Below, piece by piece: positions 1-8,207 of a stretch of 64,000 bases of DNA. The DNA comes from Lentzea albida (GTDB lineage: Bacteria > Actinomycetota > Actinomycetes > Mycobacteriales > Pseudonocardiaceae), in assembly GCF_900111005.1 (NCBI RefSeq), contig NZ_FOFV01000011.1:248001-312000 (forward strand), given 5' to 3'. The translations under genes were made by a program, and so were the position numbers. The notes under the pieces are model-generated. The model had not been told where the DNA came from. It ran no database searches and saw nothing but the letters and a program-made list of their open reading frames with translations. Within the stretch, counting starts at the first letter, position 1. Each line of letters begins with the position of its first letter.

Positions 1-541
1 GGCGCTCGGGGTGGAGGTCGACCTCGACGACGTCGACGGCACGCTCACCCGTCTCGGCCCGGCGGCGAAGCTGGTGGAGAACACCGTGCGCTGCTCGACC
101 ACCCCGACGATGCTGTCCGCCGGCTACAAGGTCAACGTCATCCCCGGCACCGCCACCGCGCAGCTCGACGTCCGCACCCTGCCCGGCACCGTCGACGAGC
201 TCGTCGCCGACATCGACGCGCTGCTCTCACCCGGCGTGACCCGCGAGTTCCTCGAACACCAGCCGCCCGTCGAAGCCCCGGTCGACACGCCCTGGTTCAC
301 CGCCATGGCCGACGCCCTGCGCGACGAGGACCCGGCCGCGCACGTCGTGCCCTACTGCCTGGGCGGCGGCACCGACGCCAAGGCCTTCAGCCAGCTGGGC
401 ATCCACTGCTACGGCTTCTCACCGCTGCGGCTGCCCGCCGGGTTCGACTACCGCGCGATGGCCCACGGCGTCGACGAACGCGTCCCCGTCTCAGGCCTCG
501 AGTTCGGCGTGCGCGTGCTGGACCGCTTCCTGTCGCGCTGA
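1..541 (+). CDS. M20-family metallopeptidase/amidohydrolase, C-terminal part
   Basis: The gene begins upstream of the window; the frame is open from base 2 and stops at 539-541. The visible 180 residues hold the end of the lid (dimerisation) domain, with the NVIPG and DVRTLPG strands typical of M20 peptidases, followed by the C-terminal catalytic part, where GGGTDAKAF and a later AHGVDE motif supply the last metal-site histidine. M20 enzymes use two zinc ions to hydrolyse N-acyl amino acids or dipeptides in the cytoplasm. The substrate cannot be told from this half. The 3' end overlaps the convergent PPOX gene by 51 bases. Confidence 0.85.
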   Translation, partial: ALGVEVDLDDVDGTLTRLGPAAKLVENTVRCSTTPTMLSAGYKVNVIPGTATAQLDVRTLPGTVDELVADIDALLSPGVTREFLEHQPPVEAPVDTPWFTAMADALRDEDPAAHVVPYCLGGGTDAKAFSQLGIHCYGFSPLRLPAGFDYRAMAHGVDERVPVSGLEFGVRVLDRFLSR

Positions 542-1018
542 CCGGCGCGCCACCAGCTCCTGCACGGCGCTGGGCAGCGTCGTCTCGAAGTCGATCAGCT
601 TCGCCCACGTCGGCGTCACCACGATCCGCACCATGCCGTCGTAGAGCGAGCGGACCTCCCGCTCCCACCCCACCCGCTGCTCGGCGGTCATCTCGTAGCT
701 GCCGTTCATCCGCAGGTACTCGTCCGGGATGCCGTCGACCACGTCCAGCTCGACCGTGCCGCGGATCAGCAGGATCTTCGGCGGGTGCACCTCGGTGTCG
801 ATCGTCAGCGCCACCGCCGGGTTCGCCCGCAGCGCGTGCAGCTTCGGCGCGTTCGTCGACGTGCACAGCACCAGCCGCTCACCGTTCCAGTCGAACGCGA
901 TCGGCACCGCCCGCGGCGTGCCGTCCTTCGCCACGTACGCCAGCCGGCACAGGTCGCGGTGCAGCAACTCCCTGCTGTACGGCCGGTTCAGCACCTCGGT
1001 GATCTCGCTCTTCGTCAT
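491..1018 (-). CDS. Pyridoxamine 5'-phosphate oxidase-fold (PPOX) protein
   Basis: A 175-residue single-domain protein. The early stretch DLCRLAYVAKDGTPRAVPIAF is the first strands of the flavin-binding split barrel, followed by NAPKLHALRANPAVALTID, the usual PPOX continuation. Proteins of this class bind FMN, F420, biliverdin or heme; the cofactor here is not decidable. Because it lacks the PdxH signature region it is unlikely to be the vitamin B6 enzyme. It ends inside the convergent M20 gene. The start is an ATG at 1018. The next gene upstream on the same strand, 47 bases away, is a second, unrelated-looking PPOX-like gene. Confidence 0.75.
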   Translation of the reverse strand: MTKSEITEVLNRPYSRELLHRDLCRLAYVAKDGTPRAVPIAFDWNGERLVLCTSTNAPKLHALRANPAVALTIDTEVHPPKILLIRGTVELDVVDGIPDEYLRMNGSYEMTAEQRVGWEREVRSLYDGMVRIVVTPTWAKLIDFETTLPSAVQELVARRSARQEAVQHAHAELEA

Positions 1019-1064
1019 GCCCCCGGGACGAAGCTACGACGACGTTCTCGACATCACCCGCGCA

Positions 1065-1640
1065 TCAGCGCGGCGGCAACGGCAACGGCACCGCGGGCAG
1101 GCCGTCGATGCTCGCGATGTTGTACGGCTTCTTGTTCGTGTACTCGCGGAACTCGTCGTCGGTCTTGCGCCCGAAGTAGTCCGCGTGCAGCTCCCGTTCC
1201 GACCGGTAGTCCATGAACGGCACCGCGAACCCGCACGTGTCGCTGATCAGCTCCGCCGTCACCACGACCACCGCCCGCAACGCCGGCGCGTCCGCCTCCC
1301 CGAACCCCGCCACCAGCTCGGCGAACCGCGGGTCGTCGCGGAACACCGGCTCACCGCGCCCGTGCACGCGCACGATGTTCGGCGGACCCTCGAACGCACA
1401 CCACATCAACGTGATCCGGCCGTTCTCCCGCAGGTGCGCGATCGTCTCCGCGTGGCTGCCGCCGAAGTCGAGGTAGGCCACCGTGCGGTCGTCGAGGATC
1501 CGCAGCGTGCCCTGACGGCCCTTGGGCGAGAGGTTGACGTGCCCGTCCCCGGCCAGCGGCGCGCTGGCCACGAAGAACACCTTCTGCTCCTCGATGAACT
1601 TCCACAGCCGCGGCTCGATGCGCTCGTATTCCTTACCCAT
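1065..1640 (-). CDS. PPOX-class flavin/F420-binding family protein
   Basis: A 191-residue protein from the ATG at 1640 (MGKEYERI); a longer frame to 1691 exists but its first 17 codons look non-coding. The motif VFFVASAPLAGDGHVNLSPKG is the signature of the pyridoxamine-phosphate-oxidase-like group annotated as general stress or flavin-binding proteins, followed by DFGGSHAETIAHLRENGRIT. The C-terminus, with a YTNKKPYNIASIDGLP segment, is characteristic of actinobacterial members of this group and presumably completes the dimer. It sits head-to-tail with the other PPOX gene. The substrate and cofactor are unknown. Confidence 0.75.
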   Translation of the reverse strand: MGKEYERIEPRLWKFIEEQKVFFVASAPLAGDGHVNLSPKGRQGTLRILDDRTVAYLDFGGSHAETIAHLRENGRITLMWCAFEGPPNIVRVHGRGEPVFRDDPRFAELVAGFGEADAPALRAVVVVTAELISDTCGFAVPFMDYRSERELHADYFGRKTDDEFREYTNKKPYNIASIDGLPAVPLPLPPR

Positions 1641-1709
1641 GCCCCGCAGTATTGATCGCTCCCGCGGCCCTGTCAGCCGCGATTCCAGCACGTGAACGCC
1701 ACCGGAGCG

Positions 1710-2288
1710 CTACGCCTGTCCCGACGCCTTGCGCGCTTCCGACTCCACCCGGTTCCAGTGTGCCTGCCAGTCCTGCTCCGGCAGGTTCGAGCCGCCCGCC
1801 CGCAGCCCGGCCACTCCGTCGAGCCCCTCCCGCAGGATGTCCGCGTGCCCGGCGTGCCGGTTGACCTCCGCGATCTCGTGCACCAGCAGCAGGTGCAACG
1901 TCACGTACTTGCGCTCCTCCGGCCACCACGGCACCACACCCGGCGCGTCCAGCGGCAGCTCCCCGATCGTGGTGTCCGCGAACGCCGTCGCCCGCGCGAA
2001 CATGCCCAGCACGTCATCGCGGGACTCGTCCGCGGTGGCGAACATGTCCGAGTTCGGGTCGGCGTCGAGGTCGAACGGCGCCTTCTCCGGGAACGGGCGG
2101 CCCAGGCAGTCACCGAAGTAGCCCGCCTCGACCCACGCCAGGTGCTTGGCCAGGCCCAGCAGGTTCGTGCCCGTCGGGGTGAGCGGGCGGCGCACGTCGT
2201 ACTCCGAGAGACCCTCGAGCTTCCACAGGAACGACTCGCGGGCGTTTCTGAGGTAGCGGTGCAGGTCGGCTTTGGGATCTGAGGCCAT
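1710..2288 (-). CDS. DinB/DUF664-family protein
   Basis: A 192-residue protein, start ATG at 2288 (a GTG three codons upstream is possible). It has the four-helix DinB-like fold signature of DUF664: an N-terminal FLWKLEGLSEYDVRRPLTPTGTNLL segment, then GLAKHLAWVEAGYF with the first metal histidine, and a late LLLVHEIAEVNRHAGHAD motif supplying two more. Three such histidines usually bind Ni2+ or Zn2+, and some relatives are mycothiol- or bacillithiol-dependent S-transferases. No specific substrate can be inferred from the neighbours. The full motif set suggests an intact enzyme. Confidence 0.8.
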   Translation of the reverse strand: MASDPKADLHRYLRNARESFLWKLEGLSEYDVRRPLTPTGTNLLGLAKHLAWVEAGYFGDCLGRPFPEKAPFDLDADPNSDMFATADESRDDVLGMFARATAFADTTIGELPLDAPGVVPWWPEERKYVTLHLLLVHEIAEVNRHAGHADILREGLDGVAGLRAGGSNLPEQDWQAHWNRVESEARKASGQA

Positions 2289-2357
2289 GCCCGTCACCCT
2301 GTCAGAGCGCGCCCGGCCGCGACGGCGATTTCCTCCGGCCGGGCGCGCCGACCCGCC

Positions 2358-3089
2358 TCAGCCGGCGTCGAGCACCAGCAGGTCCAGGTGGTCGACCACC
2401 GGACCGGTCTCCACCGACGCCGCCGCCACCAACCGCTCCCGGCCCGCTTCGAACTCCTGCACCGACAGCGACCGCAGCAGCGTGTCCGCCTCCCGCCGCA
2501 CCGTCGACGCCTTGTCCGCCAGCGACGGCGCCGTCACCTGACCCACCGGCTCGAGCCGCGCCACGGCGAACCCCAGCCCGTCCGCCACCTCGGCCACCGT
2601 CGGGAACCCGGACATCCCGCGCACGGCCTCCGGGAAGAACCGGAACAACCCGATCCCGTCGTGCCGCTCGCGGAACAACGACCGCAACACCACCACACCA
2701 CCCGGCCGCAGCACGCGCCGCAGCTCACGCCCGGCCGCGGGCAGGTCCCGCACGTGGTGGACCACCGTCGACATCCACACCACGTCCACCGACGCGTCCG
2801 GCAGCGGAATCGCCGCGGCGTCCCCGGTCAGCATCGGCATCCCCGACGCCGCACGCATGTCCGCGGATGGCTCCACCGCCACCACGGACACCTCCGGGAA
2901 CCACTGCGCGAACGCCCGCACGAACAACCCCGTTCCCGCGCCCAGGTCCAGCACCACGCGTCCCGGCCGCAGGTACGGCTCCACCGCCTCCCGCCACGCC
3001 GCCAACCCCTCGAACGAAATCTCGCGGGCCACCCGGTACGCGGAGGCCTCCACTGCGTCGTAGCGCGTCATCCCACCAGCCAACCCCAT
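2358..3089 (-). CDS. Class I SAM-dependent methyltransferase
   Basis: A 243-residue methyltransferase from ATG 3089 (ATG 3071 is an equally possible start). Motif I is VVLDLGAGTGLFVRAFA, motif II VVAVEPS, and the post-motif region ELRRVLRPGGVVVLRS is typical of Methyltransf_11/UbiE-like proteins. The VVHHV segment after motif II resembles the active-site region of small-molecule methyltransferases. The long antisense-looking frame that continues upstream lies opposite the M14 carboxypeptidase and is not coding. The gene is divergent from that peptidase, with about 87 bases between the starts. The methyl acceptor is unknown. Confidence 0.8.
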   Translation of the reverse strand: MGLAGGMTRYDAVEASAYRVAREISFEGLAAWREAVEPYLRPGRVVLDLGAGTGLFVRAFAQWFPEVSVVAVEPSADMRAASGMPMLTGDAAAIPLPDASVDVVWMSTVVHHVRDLPAAGRELRRVLRPGGVVVLRSLFRERHDGIGLFRFFPEAVRGMSGFPTVAEVADGLGFAVARLEPVGQVTAPSLADKASTVRREADTLLRSLSVQEFEAGRERLVAAASVETGPVVDHLDLLVLDAG

Positions 3090-3176
3090 ACGAATGGCGG
3101 GCTGACAGTGAGCCTTCACACGGACTAAACATTGCGGAGCCATGACCCTGCATGTGGTACGAAAGGGTTGCCCTGC

Positions 3177-4835
3177 ATGCGAAAGAGCCATCTCAGACCC
3201 CTGATCGGGGTCACCGTCGCCGCGAGCGTCGTGTTCGCCATGGGAGGCGTGCCCACCGGCGCGGCACCCGGCGCCGAGGAGTCGTCGACGAACTACCAGG
3301 TCAGCAACGTTCGCACCGCTGAACAGCGCTCCAAGCTCGCCAAGTCCGGTGCCGCCATCGACTCGGTCGAGGAGCACGGCATCGTCGTGATCACCGCGAC
3401 CGGCCGCGAGGCGAAGAACCTGCGCGCACAGGGCTTCGAGGTCACCGAACTGCCCAAGCGGATGGAGGCGAACTCGGCCGTCGGCCCGTTCGACTTCCCC
3501 GCCGCGGACTCGAACTACCACAACTACGCCGAGATGACGACGGCGATCAACAACGCCGTCGCGGCGTACCCGAACCTGATCAGCAAGCAGGTCATCGGCA
3601 AGTCCTACGAGAACCGAGACATCGTCGCCCTCAAGATCAGCGACAACGTCGGCGTCGACGAGAACGAGCCGGAGGTGCTGTTCACGCACCACCAGCACGC
3701 CCGTGAGCACCTGACCGTCGAGATGGCGCTGTACCTGATCAACCAGTTCACGACCCAGTACGCGACCGACGCGCGCATCAAGGGCCTCGTGGACACCCGC
3801 GAGATCTGGATCATCCCGGACGTCAACCCCGACGGCGGCGAGTACGACATCGCGACCGGCAGCTACCGGTCGTGGCGCAAGAACCGGCAGCCCAACGCCG
3901 GTTCCAGCAACGTCGGCACCGACCTCAACCGCAACTGGGGCTACAAGTGGGGCTGCTGCGGCGGTTCCAGCGGCAGCACCGGGTCGGACACCTACCGCGG
4001 GCCGAGCGCGGAGTCCGCGCCCGAGGTGAAGGTCGTGGCCGACTTCGTGCGCGGCCGCAACGTCGGCGGCAAGCAGCAGATCACCGCGTCCATCGACTTC
4101 CACACCTACAGCGAGCTCATCCTGTGGCCGTGGGGCTGGACCTACGACGACGTCGCGCCCGGCCTGACCCAGGACCAGCGCGACACGTTCGCCACCATCG
4201 GCCAGTCCATGGCGCAGACCAACGGCTACACGCCCGAGCAGTCCAGCGACCTCTACATCACCGACGGGTCGATCCCGGACTGGCTGTGGGGCACGCAGGG
4301 CATCTTCGCCTACACCTTCGAGATGTACCCCGGCAGCGCCGGCGGTGGGGGTTTCTACCCGCCCGACGAGGTGATCCCGGCGCAGACCTCCCGCAACAAG
4401 GAGGCCGTGCTGCAGCTGCTCGACCGCGCCGACTGCCCGTACGAGGCCATCGGCAAGGAAGGCCAGTACTGCGGCACCACGCCGCCGCCCACCGGCAAGT
4501 ACTTCGAGAACGCCGCGGACTTCCAGATCCGCGACAACACCACGATCAACTCCCCGATCGCGGTGACCGAGGTGACCGGCAACGCCCCGTCGACCCTCAA
4601 GGTCGCCGTGGACATCAAGCACACCTACCAGGGCGACCTGAAGGTGGACCTGATCGCCCCGGACGGCACCGTCTACGTCCTGCACAACCGCTCCGGCGGC
4701 GGCACGGACAACATCAACACCACCTACACCGTCAACGCCTCCAGCGAGGTCGCCAACGGCACCTGGCAGCTGAGGGTCAACGACAACGCCAACCAGGACA
4801 CCGGGTTCCTCGACAAGTGGAGCCTGCAGTTCTGA
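3177..4835 (+). CDS. Secreted zinc carboxypeptidase (M14) with C-terminal P domain
   Basis: A 552-residue exported metallocarboxypeptidase. The start is ATG 3177, nine bases after AAAGGG. Residues 1-30 are a Sec signal peptide ([11 protein letters not shown], hydrophobic core, cleavage near AAPGA). After a pro-region (about 40-110) comes the M14 domain, with zinc ligands H174 and E177 in HARE and H309 in DFHTYSE, substrate-binding N251/R252 in DLNRNW, and catalytic E382 in YTFEMYP. This arrangement matches Streptomyces carboxypeptidase T/SG-like enzymes, which remove C-terminal residues from extracellular peptides. Residues about 441-552 form a proprotein-convertase P domain ([18 protein letters not shown]), likely a stabilising beta-sandwich module. 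Confidence 0.92.
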   Translation: MRKSHLRPLIGVTVAASVVFAMGGVPTGAAPGAEESSTNYQVSNVRTAEQRSKLAKSGAAIDSVEEHGIVVITATGREAKNLRAQGFEVTELPKRMEANSAVGPFDFPAADSNYHNYAEMTTAINNAVAAYPNLISKQVIGKSYENRDIVALKISDNVGVDENEPEVLFTHHQHAREHLTVEMALYLINQFTTQYATDARIKGLVDTREIWIIPDVNPDGGEYDIATGSYRSWRKNRQPNAGSSNVGTDLNRNWGYKWGCCGGSSGSTGSDTYRGPSAESAPEVKVVADFVRGRNVGGKQQITASIDFHTYSELILWPWGWTYDDVAPGLTQDQRDTFATIGQSMAQTNGYTPEQSSDLYITDGSIPDWLWGTQGIFAYTFEMYPGSAGGGGFYPPDEVIPAQTSRNKEAVLQLLDRADCPYEAIGKEGQYCGTTPPPTGKYFENAADFQIRDNTTINSPIAVTEVTGNAPSTLKVAVDIKHTYQGDLKVDLIAPDGTVYVLHNRSGGGTDNINTTYTVNASSEVANGTWQLRVNDNANQDTGFLDKWSLQF

Positions 4836-4842
4836 CCTGAGG

Positions 4843-4874
4843 GTTCAGGGCGCCGGTACGCCGGCGCCCTGAAC
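4843..4874. terminator. Bidirectional hairpin between convergent genes
   Basis: A perfect 14-bp inverted repeat, GTTCAGGGCGCCGG at 4843-4856 and its complement at 4861-4874, with the tetraloop TACG. It begins seven bases after the carboxypeptidase stop and contains the last codons and TGA of the minus-strand monooxygenase. There is no T-tract on either side, as is common for actinobacterial terminators. Confidence 0.75.
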
Positions 4875-6056
4875 GCCGTAGTCGCGCACCCGCATCGAGT
4901 CGTGCATCCGCACGCCCCGCGAGTTCAGCCTGGCCAGCGGCCGCGCCAGCCACGACGGCAACGCCGTGAGCAGCTGCGCGCCTCGCGTCAGCCCCCACAC
5001 TCCCGCCCGCGAGGCCGGGATCAGCGTCTTCGCCACCCCGAGCGCGAACGCCCTGCTGCGGTGCACGATGTCGCGCATCTCGTGCTCGTAGCGCGCGAAC
5101 GCCGCCTCGTGATCGGCTCCCGCGCCCAGCTCACCGGCCAGCACGTACGCGCCCAGCACCGCGAGGCTCGTGCTGCCGCCGATCGCCGGCCCGGGGCAGT
5201 ACCCGGCGTCGCCGACCAGCGCCACCCGCCCGCGTGACCAGGTGTCCTCCCGCAGCTGCGTGATCGAGTCGAAGTAGAACGCCCGCCCGGAGTCCAGGTG
5301 CGACAACCACCTGTCCACCTGCGGGTGCAGCCCCGCGAACGCCTCCCGCAGCAGCTCCTTCTGCCGCGGCACGTCCCGGTGGTGGTAGGCGAGCTCCGGG
5401 GAGCGGAACAGGAACACCGCCCGTGCGTCGTCCAGGTGCCGCGCCCCGTACACCGCCGCACTGCGCCCCGGCCCGATGTGCCCGGTCATCGCTCCCGGCA
5501 CCCCCAGCTCCCGCGGCACGGACAACACGGCCAGATACGCCCCCACGAACGTCTTCGCGACCTCGCCGAACACCAGCCGCCGCACCGTCGAGTGCAGCCC
5601 GTCCGCCCCGACGACCAGGTCGAACCGCCGTGGCGCGCCGCTGTCGAACGTCACGTCGCCGTCGTCGCCGATGGAGGCGATCGAGTCGCCGAACACGTAC
5701 TCGACGTCCGCGCGGGTGGCGTCGTAGTAGATCTCGCTCAGGTCGTCGCGCATCACCTCGACGTGCCGGTCCGACGCGGCGGCGAACAGCTTCGTCACAT
5801 CCGCGCCGATCGGCCTGCGCGTGCCCTCGCGCACGAACGCCAGCCGGGTGGTCCCGGTCGCCAGCGCCTCGATCCGCGGCAGCACGCCCATGCGTTCGGA
5901 GATGTCCATCGCCGGCTTGAACAGGTCCACCGCGTGCCCACCGGTCTTGCGCAGCACCGGCGACCGTTCCACCACCGTCACCTCGTGCCCGTTGCGCACG
6001 AGCCAGTAGGCGAGCACCGGACCGGCGATGCTGGCTCCGGAAACGAGTATCCGCAC
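4845..6056 (-). CDS. FAD-dependent monooxygenase (PHBH/TetX-like)
   Basis: A 403-residue group A flavoprotein hydroxylase. The N-terminal Rossmann motif is GASIAGPVLAYWLVRNGHEVTVVER, the middle DVVGAD-type motif is LVVGADGLHSTVR, and the FAD-ribityl motif is VALVGDAGYCPGPAIGGST. GASIAG replaces the usual GxGxxG, as in many actinobacterial TetX-like proteins. Such enzymes hydroxylate aromatic or polyketide substrates with NAD(P)H and O2 in the cytosol. The gene is divergent from a TetR gene, and two identical inverted 20-bp operators lie between them, so it is probably the repressed target and its substrate may be the inducer. Confidence 0.85.
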   Translation of the reverse strand: MRILVSGASIAGPVLAYWLVRNGHEVTVVERSPVLRKTGGHAVDLFKPAMDISERMGVLPRIEALATGTTRLAFVREGTRRPIGADVTKLFAAASDRHVEVMRDDLSEIYYDATRADVEYVFGDSIASIGDDGDVTFDSGAPRRFDLVVGADGLHSTVRRLVFGEVAKTFVGAYLAVLSVPRELGVPGAMTGHIGPGRSAAVYGARHLDDARAVFLFRSPELAYHHRDVPRQKELLREAFAGLHPQVDRWLSHLDSGRAFYFDSITQLREDTWSRGRVALVGDAGYCPGPAIGGSTSLAVLGAYVLAGELGAGADHEAAFARYEHEMRDIVHRSRAFALGVAKTLIPASRAGVWGLTRGAQLLTALPSWLARPLARLNSRGVRMHDSMRVRDYGVQGAGVPAP

Positions 6057-6066
6057 GTCACGCCTC

Positions 6067-6133
6067 CTTACTTAACGGTCGGTAAGCCAGAGTGTCCGAC
6101 TCTAGCACCGCGACTTACCGACCGTTAAGTAAG
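6067..6133. promoter_or_regulatory. Paired TetR operators between monooxygenase and TetR
   Basis: The 20-mer CTTACTTAACGGTCGGTAAG at 6067-6086 recurs as its exact reverse complement at 6114-6133, 27 bases away. Each copy is itself bounded by CTTAC and GTAAG, so each can be one TetR-dimer site. The left copy lies 10 bases upstream of the monooxygenase start and the right copy 9 bases before the TetR GTG, so both promoters would be occluded. Confidence 0.85.
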
Positions 6134-6142
6134 ATTCGGCGC

Positions 6143-6673
6143 GTGGCCAAGTCCGACACCAAGCAACGCATCCTGCAGACGGCACGTGAGCTGTTCGCGA
6201 CCAAGGGCGTGCAGCAGACCAGCCTGCAGGAGATCGCCGACCGCCTCGGCATCACCAAACCCGCGCTCTACTACCACTTCGCCTCACGCGAGGAGCTCGT
6301 CCGCAGCATCGTCACCCCGCTGCTCGACGACGGCGAGGGTTTCCTCGCGCGCATGGAGGCCAGAGCCGAGGTGCCGGTGACCGAGCTGGTCGAGGGGTTC
6401 TTCGACTTTCACCACCGCCACCGCAAGGACATGATGCTGCTGCTCACCGAGCTGACCACGCTCGCGGAGCTCGGCCTCATCGACGTCGTGCTGTCCTGGC
6501 GCGCCCGCCTCACCCTGCTCGTGTACGGGCCGGAGGCGACGCTGGAGCAGCAGGCCCGCGCCGTGCTCGCGTTCGGCGGCATGCAGGACTGCACCATGCA
6601 GTTCCCCGACGCCCCCGTGGACGAGCTGCGCGCGGCGACCGTGACGGCGGCACGCGCGGCCCTCGGACTCTGA
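6143..6673 (+). CDS. TetR/AcrR-family repressor of the adjacent monooxygenase
   Basis: A 176-residue regulator starting at GTG 6143 (VAKSDTKQRIL). The HTH occupies about residues 5-50, with IADRLGITKPALYYHFASREEL as the turn and recognition helix. The C-terminal ligand domain (LLLTELTTLAELG, later LAFGGMQDCTMQF) resembles the TetR_C_17-like group. The upstream 15 codons in frame run through the operator and are not expected to be translated. It is divergent from the FAD monooxygenase and very probably represses both itself and that gene through the two flanking 20-bp sites. Confidence 0.88.
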   Translation: MAKSDTKQRILQTARELFATKGVQQTSLQEIADRLGITKPALYYHFASREELVRSIVTPLLDDGEGFLARMEARAEVPVTELVEGFFDFHHRHRKDMMLLLTELTTLAELGLIDVVLSWRARLTLLVYGPEATLEQQARAVLAFGGMQDCTMQFPDAPVDELRAATVTAARAALGL

Positions 6674-6740
6674 GGGCGGTGCCAAAAGCCGCCGTTCGGT
6701 CGCTGTCGGTCCGCGCCACAAAGGACGAACATCACGCGGT

Positions 6741-6756
6741 GCTCCCGTTCGGGAGC
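6741..6756. terminator. Short GC hairpin in the 6674-6888 intergenic gap
   Basis: GCTCCC at 6741-6746 pairs with GGGAGC at 6751-6756 across the loop GTTC. It lies 68 bases after the TetR stop in a 215-base gap with no other clear feature. It could end TetR transcription, but there is no T-run, so this is a weak call. Confidence 0.3.
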
Positions 6757-6888
6757 GCTACCAGGCCGCCCTAGGATTCAGCCACACCCACGCGTTTCGC
6801 CGATCAGCCGAGAACGGACTCTCGAATCCGCCCTCGGCCGCTCCGGCCGCGGGGTAGGGTCCGCACACCGATTACCGCCGGGAGAGAC

Positions 6889-7653
6889 ATGCGTGCCGTC
6901 GAGATCAGACCTGGGGTCCGGATCCGCTGGGTCGAGGTGCCGGGCGCCACGCCGGCCCGCGTCTACCTGCACGGTCTGGGCGCCTCGTCCGCTCCCTACT
7001 ACGCCGAGGCGGTCGCGCACCCGCTGCTCGCGGGCCGCCGCAGCCTGATGGTCGACCTGCTCGGCTTCGGCATCAGCGACAGGCCCAGCGGCTTCGCCTA
7101 CTCCCTCGAAGGCCACGCCGACGCCCTCGCCGTGTCACTGGCGAAGATCGGGCTGCGCCGCAGCGAGATCATCGGTCACAGCATGGGCGGCGCCGTCGCC
7201 ATCGTGCTCGCCGCGCGCCACCCCGAGATGGTGCGCTCGCTCGTGCTCGTCGACCCGACCATCGACCCCACCACCCCGTCGCTCGGCGCGCCCGGCAGCC
7301 GGGGCATCGCCGCCTACAGCGAGGCCGACTTCCTCAGCCACGGCTTCGACCGCGTCCTGCGCGACGTCGGTCCCCACTGGGCCGCCACAATGCGCATGGC
7401 CGGCCGCGAGGCCCTGCACCGCAGCGCCGTCGACCTCGTGCGCGGCACCTCGCCCACGATGCGCAAGCTGTTGCTGGAACTGGAGATCCCGCGCGTCTAC
7501 CTCTACCCGGAGGACGCACCGCCCAGCGGCGGCCGCGAGCTCGCCGGCGCCGGTGTCCAGCTCGTGTCCGTGCCGAACACCGGCCACAACATCATGATCG
7601 ACAACGTCGACGGCTTCGCGCGCGCCGTCGCCCAGCAGCGCCTGTCGGTCTAA
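6889..7653 (+). CDS. Alpha/beta-hydrolase-fold protein
   Basis: A 254-residue hydrolase with a good ribosome site (GGGAGAG) before ATG 6889. HGLGASS is the oxyanion segment, GHSMGGA the nucleophile elbow with the catalytic serine, VDPTID the region that normally carries or precedes the acid, and NTGHNIM the catalytic histidine. This is a standard proline iminopeptidase/haloperoxidase-like alpha/beta hydrolase without a distinctive cap. The substrate (ester, lactone or peptide) cannot be deduced. The gene converges on a TetR gene and overlaps its stop by four bases. Confidence 0.85.
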   Translation: MRAVEIRPGVRIRWVEVPGATPARVYLHGLGASSAPYYAEAVAHPLLAGRRSLMVDLLGFGISDRPSGFAYSLEGHADALAVSLAKIGLRRSEIIGHSMGGAVAIVLAARHPEMVRSLVLVDPTIDPTTPSLGAPGSRGIAAYSEADFLSHGFDRVLRDVGPHWAATMRMAGREALHRSAVDLVRGTSPTMRKLLLELEIPRVYLYPEDAPPSGGRELAGAGVQLVSVPNTGHNIMIDNVDGFARAVAQQRLSV

Positions 7654-8207
7654 CCCAGCTCCCGCTCGACCGCGCCGGTCAGGAGTTCCCGCGCACGCCG
7701 CAAGGTGAGCGAGCCGCTGTGCCAGCGCTCGCTCAGACCCTCGACCAACGCCGTGAGCCGCTCGGCCACCGCCGCGGCGTCCACGTCCGGATCCACCTGG
7801 CGCACCAGCGTTTCGACGTCGGAGTTCCACGCCTCGGTGGTCGTGCGCAACGTCTCGCGCAGCTCGGGGTGGAACGCCGCGCTGGCCCGCAGCTCACCCC
7901 ACGCGATGCTGGTCTCCCGCACGACGTCGACGTCCTGCAGCTCCGCCAGCAGCATCTGCTCGACCCGCACGCGCGGATCGGCGGAGGTCACCTCGTCGGT
8001 GTAGGTCTGCGCGCGGTGGTTCACGTGTTCCAGCGCGGCCCGCAGGATCCCGGCGCGGTCCTTGAAGTGGTAGTAGATCAACGCCGTGGACACCCCGGCC
8101 TCCGCGGCGAGCTTCTCGACGCGCAACCCGCGCACGCCGTCCTGCGCGATCACGCGCACCGCGGCCTCGAGCATCTGGGTCCTGCGCTGCGACACCGGCT
8201 CCCTCAC
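7650..8207 (-). CDS. TetR-family regulator co-transcribed with agmatine-deiminase-like gene
   Basis: A 185-residue TetR regulator from GTG 8207. The HTH is at about residues 8-52 (LAAEAGVSTALIYYHFKDRAGIL), and the C-terminal part (SEVDPDVDA-like helix, LVEGLSERWHSGSLTLRRARELL) resembles the BetI-type C domain. Its GTG overlaps the TGA of the preceding deiminase gene (GTGA), so the two are translationally coupled in one operon. The 18-bp palindrome at 9289-9306 in front of the operon is the obvious binding site, giving autogenous control. Confidence 0.88.
   Translation of the reverse strand: MREPVSQRRTQMLEAAVRVIAQDGVRGLRVEKLAAEAGVSTALIYYHFKDRAGILRAALEHVNHRAQTYTDEVTSADPRVRVEQMLLAELQDVDVVRETSIAWGELRASAAFHPELRETLRTTTEAWNSDVETLVRQVDPDVDAAAVAERLTALVEGLSERWHSGSLTLRRARELLTGAVERELG

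Noticed and set aside
2358-4685. Long antisense frame across the methyltransferase and carboxypeptidase
   Set aside because: Only its last 243 codons, the methyltransferase, look like protein; the rest is the mirror of the carboxypeptidase and is rich in Asp/Val/Arg as expected of shadow frames.
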